DNA of 25,019 nucleotides from Candidatus Kapaibacterium sp. (GCA_027858275.1 JAQIDA010000362.1:1-25019); one strand, 5' to 3'. Positions 8,740 through 16,572 are shown, counted from the stretch's first letter. Notes: a model not told the origin generated them from the sequence alone. A program made the numbers and translations.

Positions 8740-9843
8740 ATGAAAATTCGTTTTTTTACAATATTGATCATTGCCGCTGTATACAGCCTAATTCTAGTGT
8801 CATGCGGTGATGATACAGTTGCTCCTGTTGATCCTCCTGCCGGAAATCCGCCGATTCTTCATTCGCTCAGTACAGATAAGGCCGGTCCCGGAACAGAAAT
8901 TGAACTTATCGGTGAAAAATTTGGAGACGAACAAGACAATTCCTATGTGCAGTTCGACGCAGCCGTTCAACAAGTAATCACATCTTGGTCAGATACAAAA
9001 ATTATCCTTAATGTGCCGTCAAAAGCAGGCAAGGGATATGTTACTGTTGTCACAGCCGGCGGTGAATCGAACGCACTCTATTTCAATGACGGTCAGACTC
9101 AAAGATCAGTAGATATGGTTCTGATTCCTGCAGGTAAATTCAGGATGGGTTCAGACAAAAATGATGACGACAAGGCATATACTTGGCAGCCGGCTCATGA
9201 AGTGGAAATCTCCGGATCTTTCTTAATGTCTACTACAGAAATCACTCAAGATGTGTATAAAATTGCAGTCGGATCCAACCCTTCCAAATTTAACCCTGAG
9301 GACTTCTCAGTTACTCTGAATCACCCCGTTGAGCAAGTTGGTTGGTTGTCTGCGGTTAAGTTCTGCAATATATTATCACAGATAGATCGTTTGGACAATT
9401 GCTATACTGTTAATGGTACAAATGTCACTTGTGATTTTGAAGCAAACGGATACAGACTTCCCACAGAAGCCGAATGGGAATACGCTTGTCGTGCCGGAAC
9501 AACCGGAGATTGGGCCGGAAGTATAAACAGTATGGGATGGACAAATAATGATCCTGATCATACAATGCATCATGAAACAGGAATAAAAGAACACAACGAA
9601 TGGGGATTATATGACATGCACGGCAACGTTCTGGAATGGTGCTGGGATTATTTCGATGAGGAATATTATGCCATATCGCCTTCGGTTGACCCCAAAGGCG
9701 GTGATGCCTCATATATTTGGAAAATCACAAGAGGGGGCAGCTTTCAGTATGGGTTGAAATCATCCAGATCCTTTGCACGATCAGGATTAGACCCTTCGCA
9801 AATGAATTATGATACCGGTATCAGAGTTGTTCGATCAAGATAA
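8740..9843 (+). CDS. Lipoprotein with one IPT/TIG domain and a SUMF1/FGE-like domain
   Basis: The 367-residue product starts with a lipoprotein signal peptide with lipobox LVSC, Cys22 being lipidated. The residues after it, CGDDT, are acidic, similar to surface-export signals of Bacteroidota lipoproteins. Residues 38-115 form one IPT/TIG immunoglobulin-like domain. Residues 126-367 are a SUMF1/formylglycine-generating-enzyme-like domain: MVLIPAGKFRMGS, GYRLPTEAEWEYACRAGTTG, WGLYDMHGNVLEWCWD, then RGGSF and GIRVVRSR at the end. The FGE active-site cysteine pair near the C-terminus is absent (no Cys in the last 40 residues), so formylglycine-generating activity is unlikely; a binding or structural role is more probable. 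An AAAGG site precedes the ATG. It is followed by a terminator and by a larger paralogue. Confidence 0.88.
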   Translation: MKIRFFTILIIAAVYSLILVSCGDDTVAPVDPPAGNPPILHSLSTDKAGPGTEIELIGEKFGDEQDNSYVQFDAAVQQVITSWSDTKIILNVPSKAGKGYVTVVTAGGESNALYFNDGQTQRSVDMVLIPAGKFRMGSDKNDDDKAYTWQPAHEVEISGSFLMSTTEITQDVYKIAVGSNPSKFNPEDFSVTLNHPVEQVGWLSAVKFCNILSQIDRLDNCYTVNGTNVTCDFEANGYRLPTEAEWEYACRAGTTGDWAGSINSMGWTNNDPDHTMHHETGIKEHNEWGLYDMHGNVLEWCWDYFDEEYYAISPSVDPKGGDASYIWKITRGGSFQYGLKSSRSFARSGLDPSQMNYDTGIRVVRSR

Positions 9844-9867
9844 ATTCTGAATAATTAGTTGATATAA

Positions 9868-9902
9868 AAAACCCGAAACAAGATAATTGTTTCGGGTTTT
9901 TT
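9868..9902 (+). terminator. Rho-independent terminator after the first SUMF1 lipoprotein
   Basis: A perfect 13-bp inverted repeat (arms 9868-9880 and 9888-9900, core ACCCGAAACA/TGTTTCGGGT) with a 7-base loop ends in a run of T, 24 bases after the stop codon. The A run on the other side could let it also work in reverse. It separates the two paralogous lipoprotein genes into independent transcripts. Confidence 0.9.
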
Positions 9903-10050
9903 CCTTATATTTCAATGCGGATATATCTGCGTGTTTTCAATAACTTTTCACGACAAAAATATCTGATAAATCTGTGCCGAGCGTTTTATTAAACGTGCTC
10001 AACAAAAGATAATAATAAATTATATACAATCTAATTCTTGAGGTTATTTT

Positions 10051-12201
10051 ATGTTTAAGAAATATTTATCGAGTTTATTACTCATAGTTTTATCTGTCGT
10101 GATATTTAGCTCCTGCGGCGATGAGAGCTCTCCTACAGAGACTGTCGATCCGGATATCGATGCTGTAATAGGCTCAGTTTCTCCGACCACCGTTTCCCGC
10201 GGCGACGAATTAACGATTATCGGAACTAAATTCGGATCGCAAAGAGATACAAATTTTGTATTATTCGGCGATACACAAGTTCCCGTACTTTGCTATTCAG
10301 GTAAAACATGGAACGATACATTGATCACGGTTAAAGTCCCGGATTTCGCCGTCACCGGAAATGTCTACGTCAATGTCAAAGGTAAAAAGAGCAACGGCAT
10401 AAAAGTCACTATCCAAATTCATGCTCCTGAAATAACTTCCGTCGATCCTACCACTCTCGATCCGGGCGATCCGATAAAAATTATGGGCAAACATTTTGCT
10501 GATGAGCGAGGAAATTCTTATGTCAAAATTGACAGCAAGAAATATCAAAATGCTGACGATTATCAATTCTGGTGTGACACTCTTATTTGGCTAACATCCT
10601 CAGTCGACGCTGTCAGCGGTAAATTATCAGTGGTAACTTCAATAGCCGGCAACGAAGTTGATATCGTTTTTACTGAAGAAGAACCCGAATATGAAATTAC
10701 AAGTATTGTCCCCGCCGAAGGGCGTGCCGGAGATGATATTACGGTCAGAGGCAACATGTTCGGCGAAACCCAAACAACTGACCACAAAATGCTGATCAAA
10801 GGCTCATTATTTAAAATATTCAAAAAATGGTCAGATACAGAGATAATTGCCACTTTGCCCTTAGGCGCAAAAACCGGCGGAGTTTATGTTTGGATTGACG
10901 GAGTAAAAACTCCTGAATTTCCCTTTACCGTTTTAGAAGAACGTGTCCCGTTGATGCTAAACAATCTCTCATCATCTTCATTCCCTGTTGCTTCCGAAAT
11001 AACTATCTTTGCCGATTCGCTCGGAACGCTGCAGAACGAAAGCTTTGTGTTGTTCAACGATATCGAAGTCCATGATGTTCTTTTGTGGACAGACAACAAA
11101 GTTAAAGTAGTAGTACCGGATGATGCTGTCAGTGGCAAATTATCTGTCAATATCGGCGGAGTAATAAGCAACAGCCTCAATTATACAATAACAACAGAAT
11201 CAACGGATCCTATACTCACAGCTCTTGATAAAAACACTGCCATGATCAATGACTTTATCGGTGTCTACGGTAAAAATTTAGGTGCTGCTCAGGGAGCATC
11301 GTTCATAGATTTCAACGGAATTCAAGCTGTGGAATATAAGTCTTGGTCGGACAAATTTATCTTAGTAAAAGTTCCGGAAGGTTTAACACTCGGCGTTTGT
11401 CAGGTTTTCGTGAATGTTAACGGATTTGAAACTAATACAAAAGAAGTGGAAATTGTTGAGAATACTAAGCCTCAACCTTTGTTCGATATGGTTTTAATCA
11501 ATTCCGGCAGTTTCGAAATGGGAAAAGAAGGCGATGAAGAAGCATCTCCTGTCCACACTGTTACAATCTCAAATGATTACTACATGGGAATTCACGAAAT
11601 CACTCAAAGTATATGGAAACAAATCATCAAGGGTTCTAATCCTTTTGTGAAATATGAAGGTGATAACAATCCTGCGACATATATCTCATGGGGTAGTGCA
11701 TGCTACTTCTGTAATATGCTTTCAATCCGAGAAGGCTATGATGAATGCTATACACTCAGCGGAACCTATCCGGATATTACAGTAAGCGCGTGCAATTTCA
11801 GCGCAGACGGTTACAGATTGCCGACTGAAGCAGAGTGGGAATATGCCTGCCGCGCAGGTACAACAGGTGATTTCAGTTCAAACGAAGCCACATCTACATT
11901 TGCTCATACAGTAGCAACAAACCCTGACAAAACCTTATTCCCTGTCGGACAGCTTGCGCCAAATCCTTGGGGATTGTATGACATGCACGGCAATGCCTTC
12001 GAAATGTGTTGGGACTGGATGGCTGATTATTCTGCGGCTTCCGTGACTGATCCGAAAGGTCCCGGCAGCTCTTACGGAAAAATTAGACGAGGCGGCTCAG
12101 CATTCGAAACTGCCGACCATGCCAAATCATGGAAACGTGCTTATGTTGATGCTATCGGAGTTGAAGACAAAGTCAGCTTCAGAGTTGTTAGAATCAAATA
12201 A
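10051..12201 (+). CDS. Lipoprotein with five IPT/TIG domains and a SUMF1/FGE-like domain
   Basis: A 716-residue paralogue of the preceding gene product. The signal peptide ends in lipobox FSSC (Cys22), followed by acidic GDES. Five tandem IPT/TIG domains can be read at about 38-122, 125-208, 214-295, 299-380 and 386-469, each with an SVxPTTxxxGDxLTIxGxxFG-like opening and a closing G-x-v-x-V strand. The SUMF1-like domain spans 480-716 with GYRLPTEAEWEYACRAGTTGD and WGLYDMHGNAFEMCWDW. As in the shorter paralogue, no cysteine lies in the C-terminal segment where FGE has its active-site pair. The extended TIG stalk suggests a rod that holds the terminal domain away from the membrane. The best start is the ATG at 10051, about eight bases after a GAGG motif. 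Confidence 0.88.
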   Translation: MFKKYLSSLLLIVLSVVIFSSCGDESSPTETVDPDIDAVIGSVSPTTVSRGDELTIIGTKFGSQRDTNFVLFGDTQVPVLCYSGKTWNDTLITVKVPDFAVTGNVYVNVKGKKSNGIKVTIQIHAPEITSVDPTTLDPGDPIKIMGKHFADERGNSYVKIDSKKYQNADDYQFWCDTLIWLTSSVDAVSGKLSVVTSIAGNEVDIVFTEEEPEYEITSIVPAEGRAGDDITVRGNMFGETQTTDHKMLIKGSLFKIFKKWSDTEIIATLPLGAKTGGVYVWIDGVKTPEFPFTVLEERVPLMLNNLSSSSFPVASEITIFADSLGTLQNESFVLFNDIEVHDVLLWTDNKVKVVVPDDAVSGKLSVNIGGVISNSLNYTITTESTDPILTALDKNTAMINDFIGVYGKNLGAAQGASFIDFNGIQAVEYKSWSDKFILVKVPEGLTLGVCQVFVNVNGFETNTKEVEIVENTKPQPLFDMVLINSGSFEMGKEGDEEASPVHTVTISNDYYMGIHEITQSIWKQIIKGSNPFVKYEGDNNPATYISWGSACYFCNMLSIREGYDECYTLSGTYPDITVSACNFSADGYRLPTEAEWEYACRAGTTGDFSSNEATSTFAHTVATNPDKTLFPVGQLAPNPWGLYDMHGNAFEMCWDWMADYSAASVTDPKGPGSSYGKIRRGGSAFETADHAKSWKRAYVDAIGVEDKVSFRVVRIK

Positions 12202-12228
12202 TAAGCTTCTTCAACCATTAACACAATT

Positions 12229-12271
12229 ACACTTTCAGAAGATTTAGTAATCTACTGAAAGTGTTTTTTTT
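12229..12271 (+). terminator. Rho-independent terminator after the second SUMF1 lipoprotein
   Basis: ACACTTTCAG (12229-12238) pairs perfectly with CTGAAAGTGT (12255-12264). The inner AGAT/ATCT adds pairs beyond one mismatch, and seven or more T residues follow. Confidence 0.9.
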
Positions 12272-12315
12272 GTGATTTATTTTAGAAGATGGATGTTTTT
12301 GGAGCACACAAGTCC

Positions 12316-12346
12316 TTGACAACCGTACTATCGCGACTTTTATAAT
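12316..12346 (+). promoter_or_regulatory. Sigma70-like promoter upstream of der
   Basis: A perfect TTGACA at 12316-12321 and a perfect TATAAT at 12341-12346 are separated by 19 bases, two longer than the usual optimum. It lies downstream of a terminator and about 165 bases before the der start, so its position is sensible. Members of Bacteroidota often use a different consensus, so this match is suggestive only. Confidence 0.45.
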
Positions 12347-12510
12347 TCTAGTTCATGATTTGAGACTTCCGAGAGAGTTCTCGCACAGGACGATAATAAA
12401 ATTATAACACACTCTTTACAAAAACCACTATGAATTCTGCAAAATATGTTCTATTATCATACGTTCTGCGCTATTGGTAAATGATTGATAATCCTGAAGG
12501 AACTCGTAAT

Positions 12511-13842
12511 ATGAATTTAGTCGCGGTTGTAGGCAGGCCAAATGTTGGCAAATCCACTCTTTTTAACCGATTAATCGGTAGCAAAGAGGCTATTGTTGTT
12601 GATACACCCGGTGTGACTCGCGACAGAATATATGGTGAGTGTGATTGGAACGGTAAATATTTTTCCGTGATTGATACCGGCGGGTTTATTCCCGGTAGTG
12701 AAGATAAAATGGAAAAAGCCATTCGAGAACAAGCCTTCATCGCTATCGAAGATTCCGATGTAGTCTTATTTATATGTGACGCCAAAGACGGCGTGACGCC
12801 TTTCGATCTCGACATAGCGGAGATTCTGCGTACGTCCCAAAAACCTGTAGTACTTATTGTCAATAAATGTGACAATGAAAAACAAGACGCTAACAGCTTT
12901 GAGTTCTACAAACTCGGTTTGGGCGAACCTTTCCCGACTTCAGCCGTAAGCGGCAGGCTCTCAGGAGACTTCTTGGACGCTGTTACGGATCATCTGGACG
13001 ATACTCCTGAAGTTGAAATTGATCCTCGTTTGAAAATCGCCGTTGTCGGTCGTCCGAATGCAGGCAAATCAAGTATCACAAACGCTCTGACAGGTCAAGA
13101 ACGCTCTATTGTGACAGATATACCCGGAACAACCCGTGATTCTATCGACAGCATTGTTAAATATTACGGCGAAGAATTTGTTTTAATTGATACCGCCGGA
13201 CTTCGCAAAAAAGCAAAAGTCAGCGAAAATATCGAGATGTACAGTATATTGAGAACCGCGCGCGCGATTGATCGCTGCGACGTCGCAATTGTTGTTCTTG
13301 ATGCCGAACGCGGACTTGAAGATCAGGACAAAAAGATCATCAATCAAGTCGATGAAGCCAGAAAAGGAATCATTATCGCCGTAAACAAATGGGATTTGAT
13401 TGAAAAAGATCACACAACCGCCGATGAATACACAAAAGAGATTCGCGAATTAATGAAACGATATGAATATATGCCGGTAGTCTACGTTTCGGCTCTGACA
13501 AAACAAAGACTCCCCAAATTACTCGAAATATCAAAACTGGTCAAGGAACGTCGCGAATCAAGAGTATCAACCTCTAAACTCAATGACAAGATACTTCATG
13601 ATCTCGAAAGAACACCGCCTCCTGCCGTAACCGGTCACGATCTTCGTATAAATTATATAACTCAAGTAGGCACAGAGCCGCCCGTGTTCGCGTTCTTCTG
13701 CAACCATCCGGATCTTATTCCCAGTGCGTACAAGAGATTCATGGAAAGAATTCTCCGCAAACACTTTGATTTTGAAGGAACTCCGATTTCATTCGTATTC
13801 CGTCGCAAGAACAAGAAGTGGGAAGATAAAGACAAGAAGTAA
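12511..13842 (+). CDS. der: Ribosome biogenesis GTPase Der (EngA)
   Basis: Der is an essential tandem-GTPase that assists maturation of the 50S ribosomal subunit in the cytoplasm. With the start at 12511 the protein has 443 residues. The first G domain shows GRPNVGKS (8-15), DTGG (55-58) and NKCD (118-121); the second shows GRPNAGKS (180-187), DTAG (227-230) and NKWD (292-295). A C-terminal KH-like domain follows, ending with HFDFEGTPISFVFRRKNKK. An in-frame ATG at 12481 would add ten residues, but 12511 has an AAGGA at good spacing and places the P-loop at the usual distance from the N-terminus. Confidence 0.96.
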   Translation: MNLVAVVGRPNVGKSTLFNRLIGSKEAIVVDTPGVTRDRIYGECDWNGKYFSVIDTGGFIPGSEDKMEKAIREQAFIAIEDSDVVLFICDAKDGVTPFDLDIAEILRTSQKPVVLIVNKCDNEKQDANSFEFYKLGLGEPFPTSAVSGRLSGDFLDAVTDHLDDTPEVEIDPRLKIAVVGRPNAGKSSITNALTGQERSIVTDIPGTTRDSIDSIVKYYGEEFVLIDTAGLRKKAKVSENIEMYSILRTARAIDRCDVAIVVLDAERGLEDQDKKIINQVDEARKGIIIAVNKWDLIEKDHTTADEYTKEIRELMKRYEYMPVVYVSALTKQRLPKLLEISKLVKERRESRVSTSKLNDKILHDLERTPPPAVTGHDLRINYITQVGTEPPVFAFFCNHPDLIPSAYKRFMERILRKHFDFEGTPISFVFRRKNKKWEDKDKK

Positions 13843-13868
13843 TCAAGAATATTGATTTAGAAACATGG

Positions 13869-13909
13869 AACCTGTGTTGGATATTTAAGTCCCGCACAGG
13901 TTTTTTTAG
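13869..13909 (+). terminator. Rho-independent terminator after der
   Basis: AACCTGTG (13869-13876) pairs with CACAGGTT (13895-13902) across an 18-base loop and is followed by a T run. It sits 27 bases after the der stop, between convergent der and tsaE. Confidence 0.8.
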
Positions 13910-13935
13910 TTTTAATAATGTCGAGTATAAGCGGA

Positions 13936-14400
13936 TTATTTTCCCACAGTTTCCAAATGTTCGATGGACAGAACTCTTTCGTTTTCTTTGTCATCGTCAA
14001 AAGAGATGTGGATATCATAGCGAGTCGAGGGGAGGGCATTCTCTGCTTTTTCAGCCCATTCTACTAACTTGATCGCGTCTTCAGAGTATATACAATCAGT
14101 AAAACCGATTTCATCAAGATCTTTTTGCGAATTTAATCTATATAAATCCAAATGATATATCGGCAGTTGCTCACCATCAAGATTGCCGAAATATTGATTT
14201 ATAATAGTGAAAGTAGGGCTTGTTACAATTTCATCGACTTCGAAATAATCGCATATCCCTTTGATAAATTCAGTTTTGCCTGCGCCCAGAGTTCCGTAAA
14301 ACAGAACAAGATCTCCTGCCCGCAAAATTTCCGCGAATTTAGTCCCGAGAGCTATAGTCTCGGCTTCGCTGTTCGTTATATGTTTCCCTGTCATTTTCAT
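13936..14400 (-). CDS. tsaE: tRNA t6A biosynthesis ATPase TsaE
   Basis: TsaE is the ATPase that works with TsaB and TsaD in making N6-threonylcarbamoyladenosine at tRNA position 37. With the ATG at 14400 the product has 154 residues. It shows the P-loop GTLGAGKT (36-43), SPTFTIINQY (61-70), HLDLYRL (83-89) and VEWAEKAENALP in the C-terminal part, all typical of the family. A longer reading starting at a TTG (14439) would add 13 unconserved residues; the ATG at 14400, or the one two codons later at 14394, fits the family length better. It is convergent with der. Confidence 0.94.
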   Translation of the reverse strand: MKMTGKHITNSEAETIALGTKFAEILRAGDLVLFYGTLGAGKTEFIKGICDYFEVDEIVTSPTFTIINQYFGNLDGEQLPIYHLDLYRLNSQKDLDEIGFTDCIYSEDAIKLVEWAEKAENALPSTRYDIHISFDDDKENERVLSIEHLETVGK

Positions 14401-14480
14401 GCCGTCAATATATGAATTATTATCAGAAATGCCCAACAATTTATGTGTGGACTGATTCCGGATTTTTCTGTTCCGCCTGT

Positions 14481-14536
14481 AGGGGCGATGCCTGTGTGCT
14501 CGCCCGGCGTAGCACGATGTTATGCAACATCCGGCG
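14481..14536. repeat. Intergenic double-hairpin repeat downstream of the redox operon
   Basis: The segment beginning TGTAGGGGCGATG holds a 6-bp stem GGGCGA/TCGCCC (14483-14488 and 14500-14505) and then GATGTT/AACATC (14516-14521 and 14526-14531), with CCGGCG repeated directly at 14504-14509 and 14531-14536. It is GC-rich against AT-rich flanks. The TGTAGNGGCG-type start resembles short dispersed intergenic palindromes seen in many bacterial genomes. Confidence 0.5.
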
Positions 14537-14552
14537 AACTAATTTTACACAA

Positions 14553-14601
14553 CAAAAAATCCCGCCTTGCTAATCTCACAACTGTGAAAGCAAAACGGGA
14601 T
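14553..14601 (-). terminator. Terminator of the trx-DUF6132-DUF1858 operon
   Basis: On the minus strand, ATCCCG (14601-14596) pairs with CGGGAT (14564-14559). Inner paired blocks are TTGC/GCAA and TCAC/GTGA, and the stem is followed by a run of six T. It lies 33 bases after the last gene of the operon. Confidence 0.75.
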
Positions 14602-14633
14602 ATTTTATATAATCCATGATAATTTAATCCGGC

Positions 14634-14834
14634 TTATTCAACCGGTTTATTCAGATCATCAACGAATCCGTCAATATCAGCATCAGAAAAACCTTTTGCT
14701 TTGGATTCAGAATTCAAAGTCCCCCATACGGGTTCGCCGCAAGCAAGACATTTGATGTTCTTTTTACTCAAATAATTTCCGGCGTCCGGGATCAAATCGA
14801 GTAATTCCTCAAGACTGATATTTTTATCAATCAT
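14634..14834 (-). CDS. DUF1858-like small CxxC redox protein
   Basis: A 66-residue protein starting MIDKNISLEELLDLIPDAG with a redox-type CLAC motif (Cys29 and Cys32) followed by GEPVWGTL and a short helical end. This layout matches the DUF1858 / hybrid-cluster-associated redox disulfide family, whose partners and reaction are not well established. The true start is the ATG at 14834, which overlaps the DUF6132 stop codon as ATGA (14831-14834). A longer open frame reaching 14945 is only read-through of the neighbour in another frame. It is the last gene of the redox operon and sits just before a terminator. Confidence 0.8.
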   Translation of the reverse strand: MIDKNISLEELLDLIPDAGNYLSKKNIKCLACGEPVWGTLNSESKAKGFSDADIDGFVDDLNKPVE

Positions 14835-15037
14835 TTTTCTTCTTCGGCTTTGTCCTTGGACTTCTTTTTTGAAGGGAAGTTGAATAACACGCCCAAAGCT
14901 GTACCGTATAAAACTGATATGTACGGGCTGGATGTGATCGCGCAAGTACCGGAAGCACAGCCGATATAGTAGTAGTAAGCGTAACCTAATCCGCCTCCTA
15001 CCACCGCACCCAGAGCTATTTTTAGTTTAGTGTCCAT
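14831..15037 (-). CDS. DUF6132 family small membrane protein
   Basis: A 68-residue protein with two short hydrophobic segments (about 7-25 and 38-54), the conserved connecting motif YYYIGCASGTCAITSSPY containing Cys27 and Cys32, and a Lys/Glu-rich C-terminal tail. This is the pattern of the DUF6132 family, which is of unknown function. A GGAAG site at 15042-15046 precedes its ATG. It lies 12 bases after the thioredoxin stop and overlaps the next gene by four bases. The two cysteines, next to a thioredoxin gene, make a membrane thiol or persulfide role plausible, but that is inference. Confidence 0.82.
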   Translation of the reverse strand: MDTKLKIALGAVVGGGLGYAYYYYIGCASGTCAITSSPYISVLYGTALGVLFNFPSKKKSKDKAEEEK

Positions 15038-15049
15038 GATACTTCCGTA

Positions 15050-15418
15050 TTAGTCGTTAGACGGTTTTTCTACAGAAAAGACATCTTTAATTGCATCTTC
15101 GTAGCCTTCTTTTGGAAGCGCGCCTACAGACATTCTCGGCTGTCCTTCTGTTGGGCAGAACAAAACTGAAGGGATGCTGCGAATGCCGAATGTACCGGCT
15201 AATTCCTGCTGATCTTCAGTATTAATTTTGTAGATATTAACTTTACCCGCGTATTCAGTTGCGAGTGTTTCCATGATCGGGCCTACCATTTTGCAAGGGC
15301 CGCACCAGTCAGCATAGAAATCAATGATACAAGGCAAGTCGCCTTCGAATTTCCATTCTTTATTTTCTTCGTAGTTGAAAACTTTTTTCAAGAATGTTTC
15401 TTTTGTTAAATGCTCCAT
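15050..15418 (-). CDS. trxA: Thioredoxin
   Basis: A 122-residue cytoplasmic thiol-disulfide oxidoreductase with the active site WCGPC (Cys39 and Cys42), the preceding strand IIDFYADWC and the cis-proline motif SIPSV (Pro83). There is no signal peptide. The N-terminal 25 residues and the C-terminal extension SVEKPSND are slightly longer than in E. coli TrxA but ordinary for the family. A GAAGGA site with its core at 15426-15430 fixes the start. It leads a three-gene unit with DUF6132 and DUF1858 proteins, which suggests its substrates include one or both partners. Confidence 0.93.
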   Translation of the reverse strand: MEHLTKETFLKKVFNYEENKEWKFEGDLPCIIDFYADWCGPCKMVGPIMETLATEYAGKVNIYKINTEDQQELAGTFGIRSIPSVLFCPTEGQPRMSVGALPKEGYEDAIKDVFSVEKPSND

Positions 15419-15713
15419 TTCAGTATCCTTCTTTAAAGTAATTTAAAACTAACAATTTCAATTTGAGTACATAACGATCATCAATAAACTATATTGCCGG
15501 AGTGTAATATAGTTTGAAAAAAAATCATTTCTTCACATAAGTTCATAAAATCATTGAATATTAGTCAGCTCTGCTAATTAATTTTGGGAAAAATATATTA
15601 TTTATCATATATTGTGACCGCCCACAGGTCGACATATTATCTAACAACGACTATAAGGCAATATAAATTGCAGTCTAACTGCTTATTTTATAAATAACTC
15701 CAAGGATTTCATT
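15419..15713. other. Divergent promoter region between trx operon and hydratase gene
   Basis: This 295-bp AT-rich gap between divergent transcription units holds the inverted repeat at 15486-15515 and a short hairpin GCAGT/ACTGC near 15670. An AAGGA site at 15702-15706 serves the hydratase GTG start. No coding potential was seen. Confidence 0.5.
15486..15515. promoter_or_regulatory. Perfect 10-bp inverted repeat upstream of the thioredoxin operon
   Basis: AAACTATATT (15486-15495) and AATATAGTTT (15506-15515) are exact inverted copies separated by the ten-base GCCGGAGTGT. The repeat is 68-97 bases before the thioredoxin ATG, a suitable place for an operator or promoter-proximal regulator site. 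No T run follows on either strand in the right position for a terminator. Confidence 0.5.
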
Positions 15714-16526
15714 GTGATCGAAAACAAAGATTTGACATGCGTGAAACTGCGAACGGATAAATATTCCGCAAGAATATACCTGAATCGTCCGGAAGTTCAC
15801 AACGCTTTAAACGATATATTAATTAATGAACTTTATGATATTTTCGCTGAATTAAAAAAAGAAAAAGACTTGAGAGTAGTGATCCTAACTTCCGAAGGCA
15901 AATCTTTCTGCGCCGGCGCCGATCTCAATTGGATGAAAAGCGTTGTCAATAATTCTTATGAGCAAAACATGCTGGAATCTTTAAAACTGGCCGATCTGAT
16001 GAATATTATCTACACCTTCCCGACTCCCGTTATCGCGCGAGTAAACGGTTCGGCAATTGGAGGCGGAGTCGGCTTGATGTCAGTTTGTGACATAATCATA
16101 GCCGACAAAAAGGCCACTTTCGGATTGAGCGAAGTCAGCCTCGGATTAGTCCCGTCAGTAATCTCGCCTTATGTAATAAATCGTATAGGTGAGACCTACG
16201 CCCGAGAAGTTTTTGTTACAGGTCAAAGAATGTCTGCCACCGAGGCCGCGGAACGAGGTCTGATCAATATGGCGGTTGAAACCGAAGACCTTGACAAATT
16301 CGTCGATGAAAAAATAAAATATATAATGAAAAATGGTCCGGAAGCTGTCAGAATAGTAAAAGAAATGATCCAAAAAGTCAGATTAATCGAACCCGGAGAA
16401 ACTCGTGAATATACTGCCACACTCATAGCAGACTTGCGCGGCAGCAAAGAGGCCCAAGAAGGAATGACTGCATTCTTAGAAAAACGCAGACCAAGCTGGG
16501 TGAAGGATATGAACAGCGAGAGTTGA
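15714..16526 (+). CDS. Enoyl-CoA hydratase family protein, probable methylglutaconyl-CoA hydratase
   Basis: A 270-residue crotonase-fold enzyme. FCAGADLNWMK (65-75) provides one oxyanion-hole region and SAIGGGVGL (113-121) the other; GLSEVSLGLVPSVISPYV (137-154) contains the conserved catalytic Glu140. The Glu normally found in the GGGxEL segment is Gly here, a change shared with LiuC-type methylglutaconyl-CoA hydratases as I recall them, as is ADLNWM. The start is GTG with AAGGA about seven bases upstream. It precedes biotin carboxylase and a biotin carrier protein, the partners expected of 3-methylcrotonyl-CoA carboxylase, so hydration of 3-methylglutaconyl-CoA in leucine/isovalerate breakdown is the best guess. 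Generic enoyl-CoA hydratase is the alternative. Confidence 0.85.
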   Translation: MIENKDLTCVKLRTDKYSARIYLNRPEVHNALNDILINELYDIFAELKKEKDLRVVILTSEGKSFCAGADLNWMKSVVNNSYEQNMLESLKLADLMNIIYTFPTPVIARVNGSAIGGGVGLMSVCDIIIADKKATFGLSEVSLGLVPSVISPYVINRIGETYAREVFVTGQRMSATEAAERGLINMAVETEDLDKFVDEKIKYIMKNGPEAVRIVKEMIQKVRLIEPGETREYTATLIADLRGSKEAQEGMTAFLEKRRPSWVKDMNSES

Positions 16527-16572
16527 TAAAAAGAAACATAATAAATTACTAATATATATTCCAGAGTATTTA

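Larger units (their letters stand above)
12202..12510. other. 309-bp gap: terminator, then der promoter and leader
   Basis: The left part carries the terminator of the upstream lipoprotein gene and the middle a sigma70-like promoter. About 150 bases of AT-rich leader follow before der, with no clear riboswitch or leader peptide. Confidence 0.55.

Noticed and set aside
12481..12510. Earlier ATG for Der
   Set aside because: The ten added residues are not part of the family, and the ATG at 12511 has the better ribosome binding site.
14835..14945. N-terminal extension of the DUF1858-like protein
   Set aside because: These 37 codons overlap the DUF6132 gene in another frame. The family N-terminus and the ATGA overlap fix the start at 14834.
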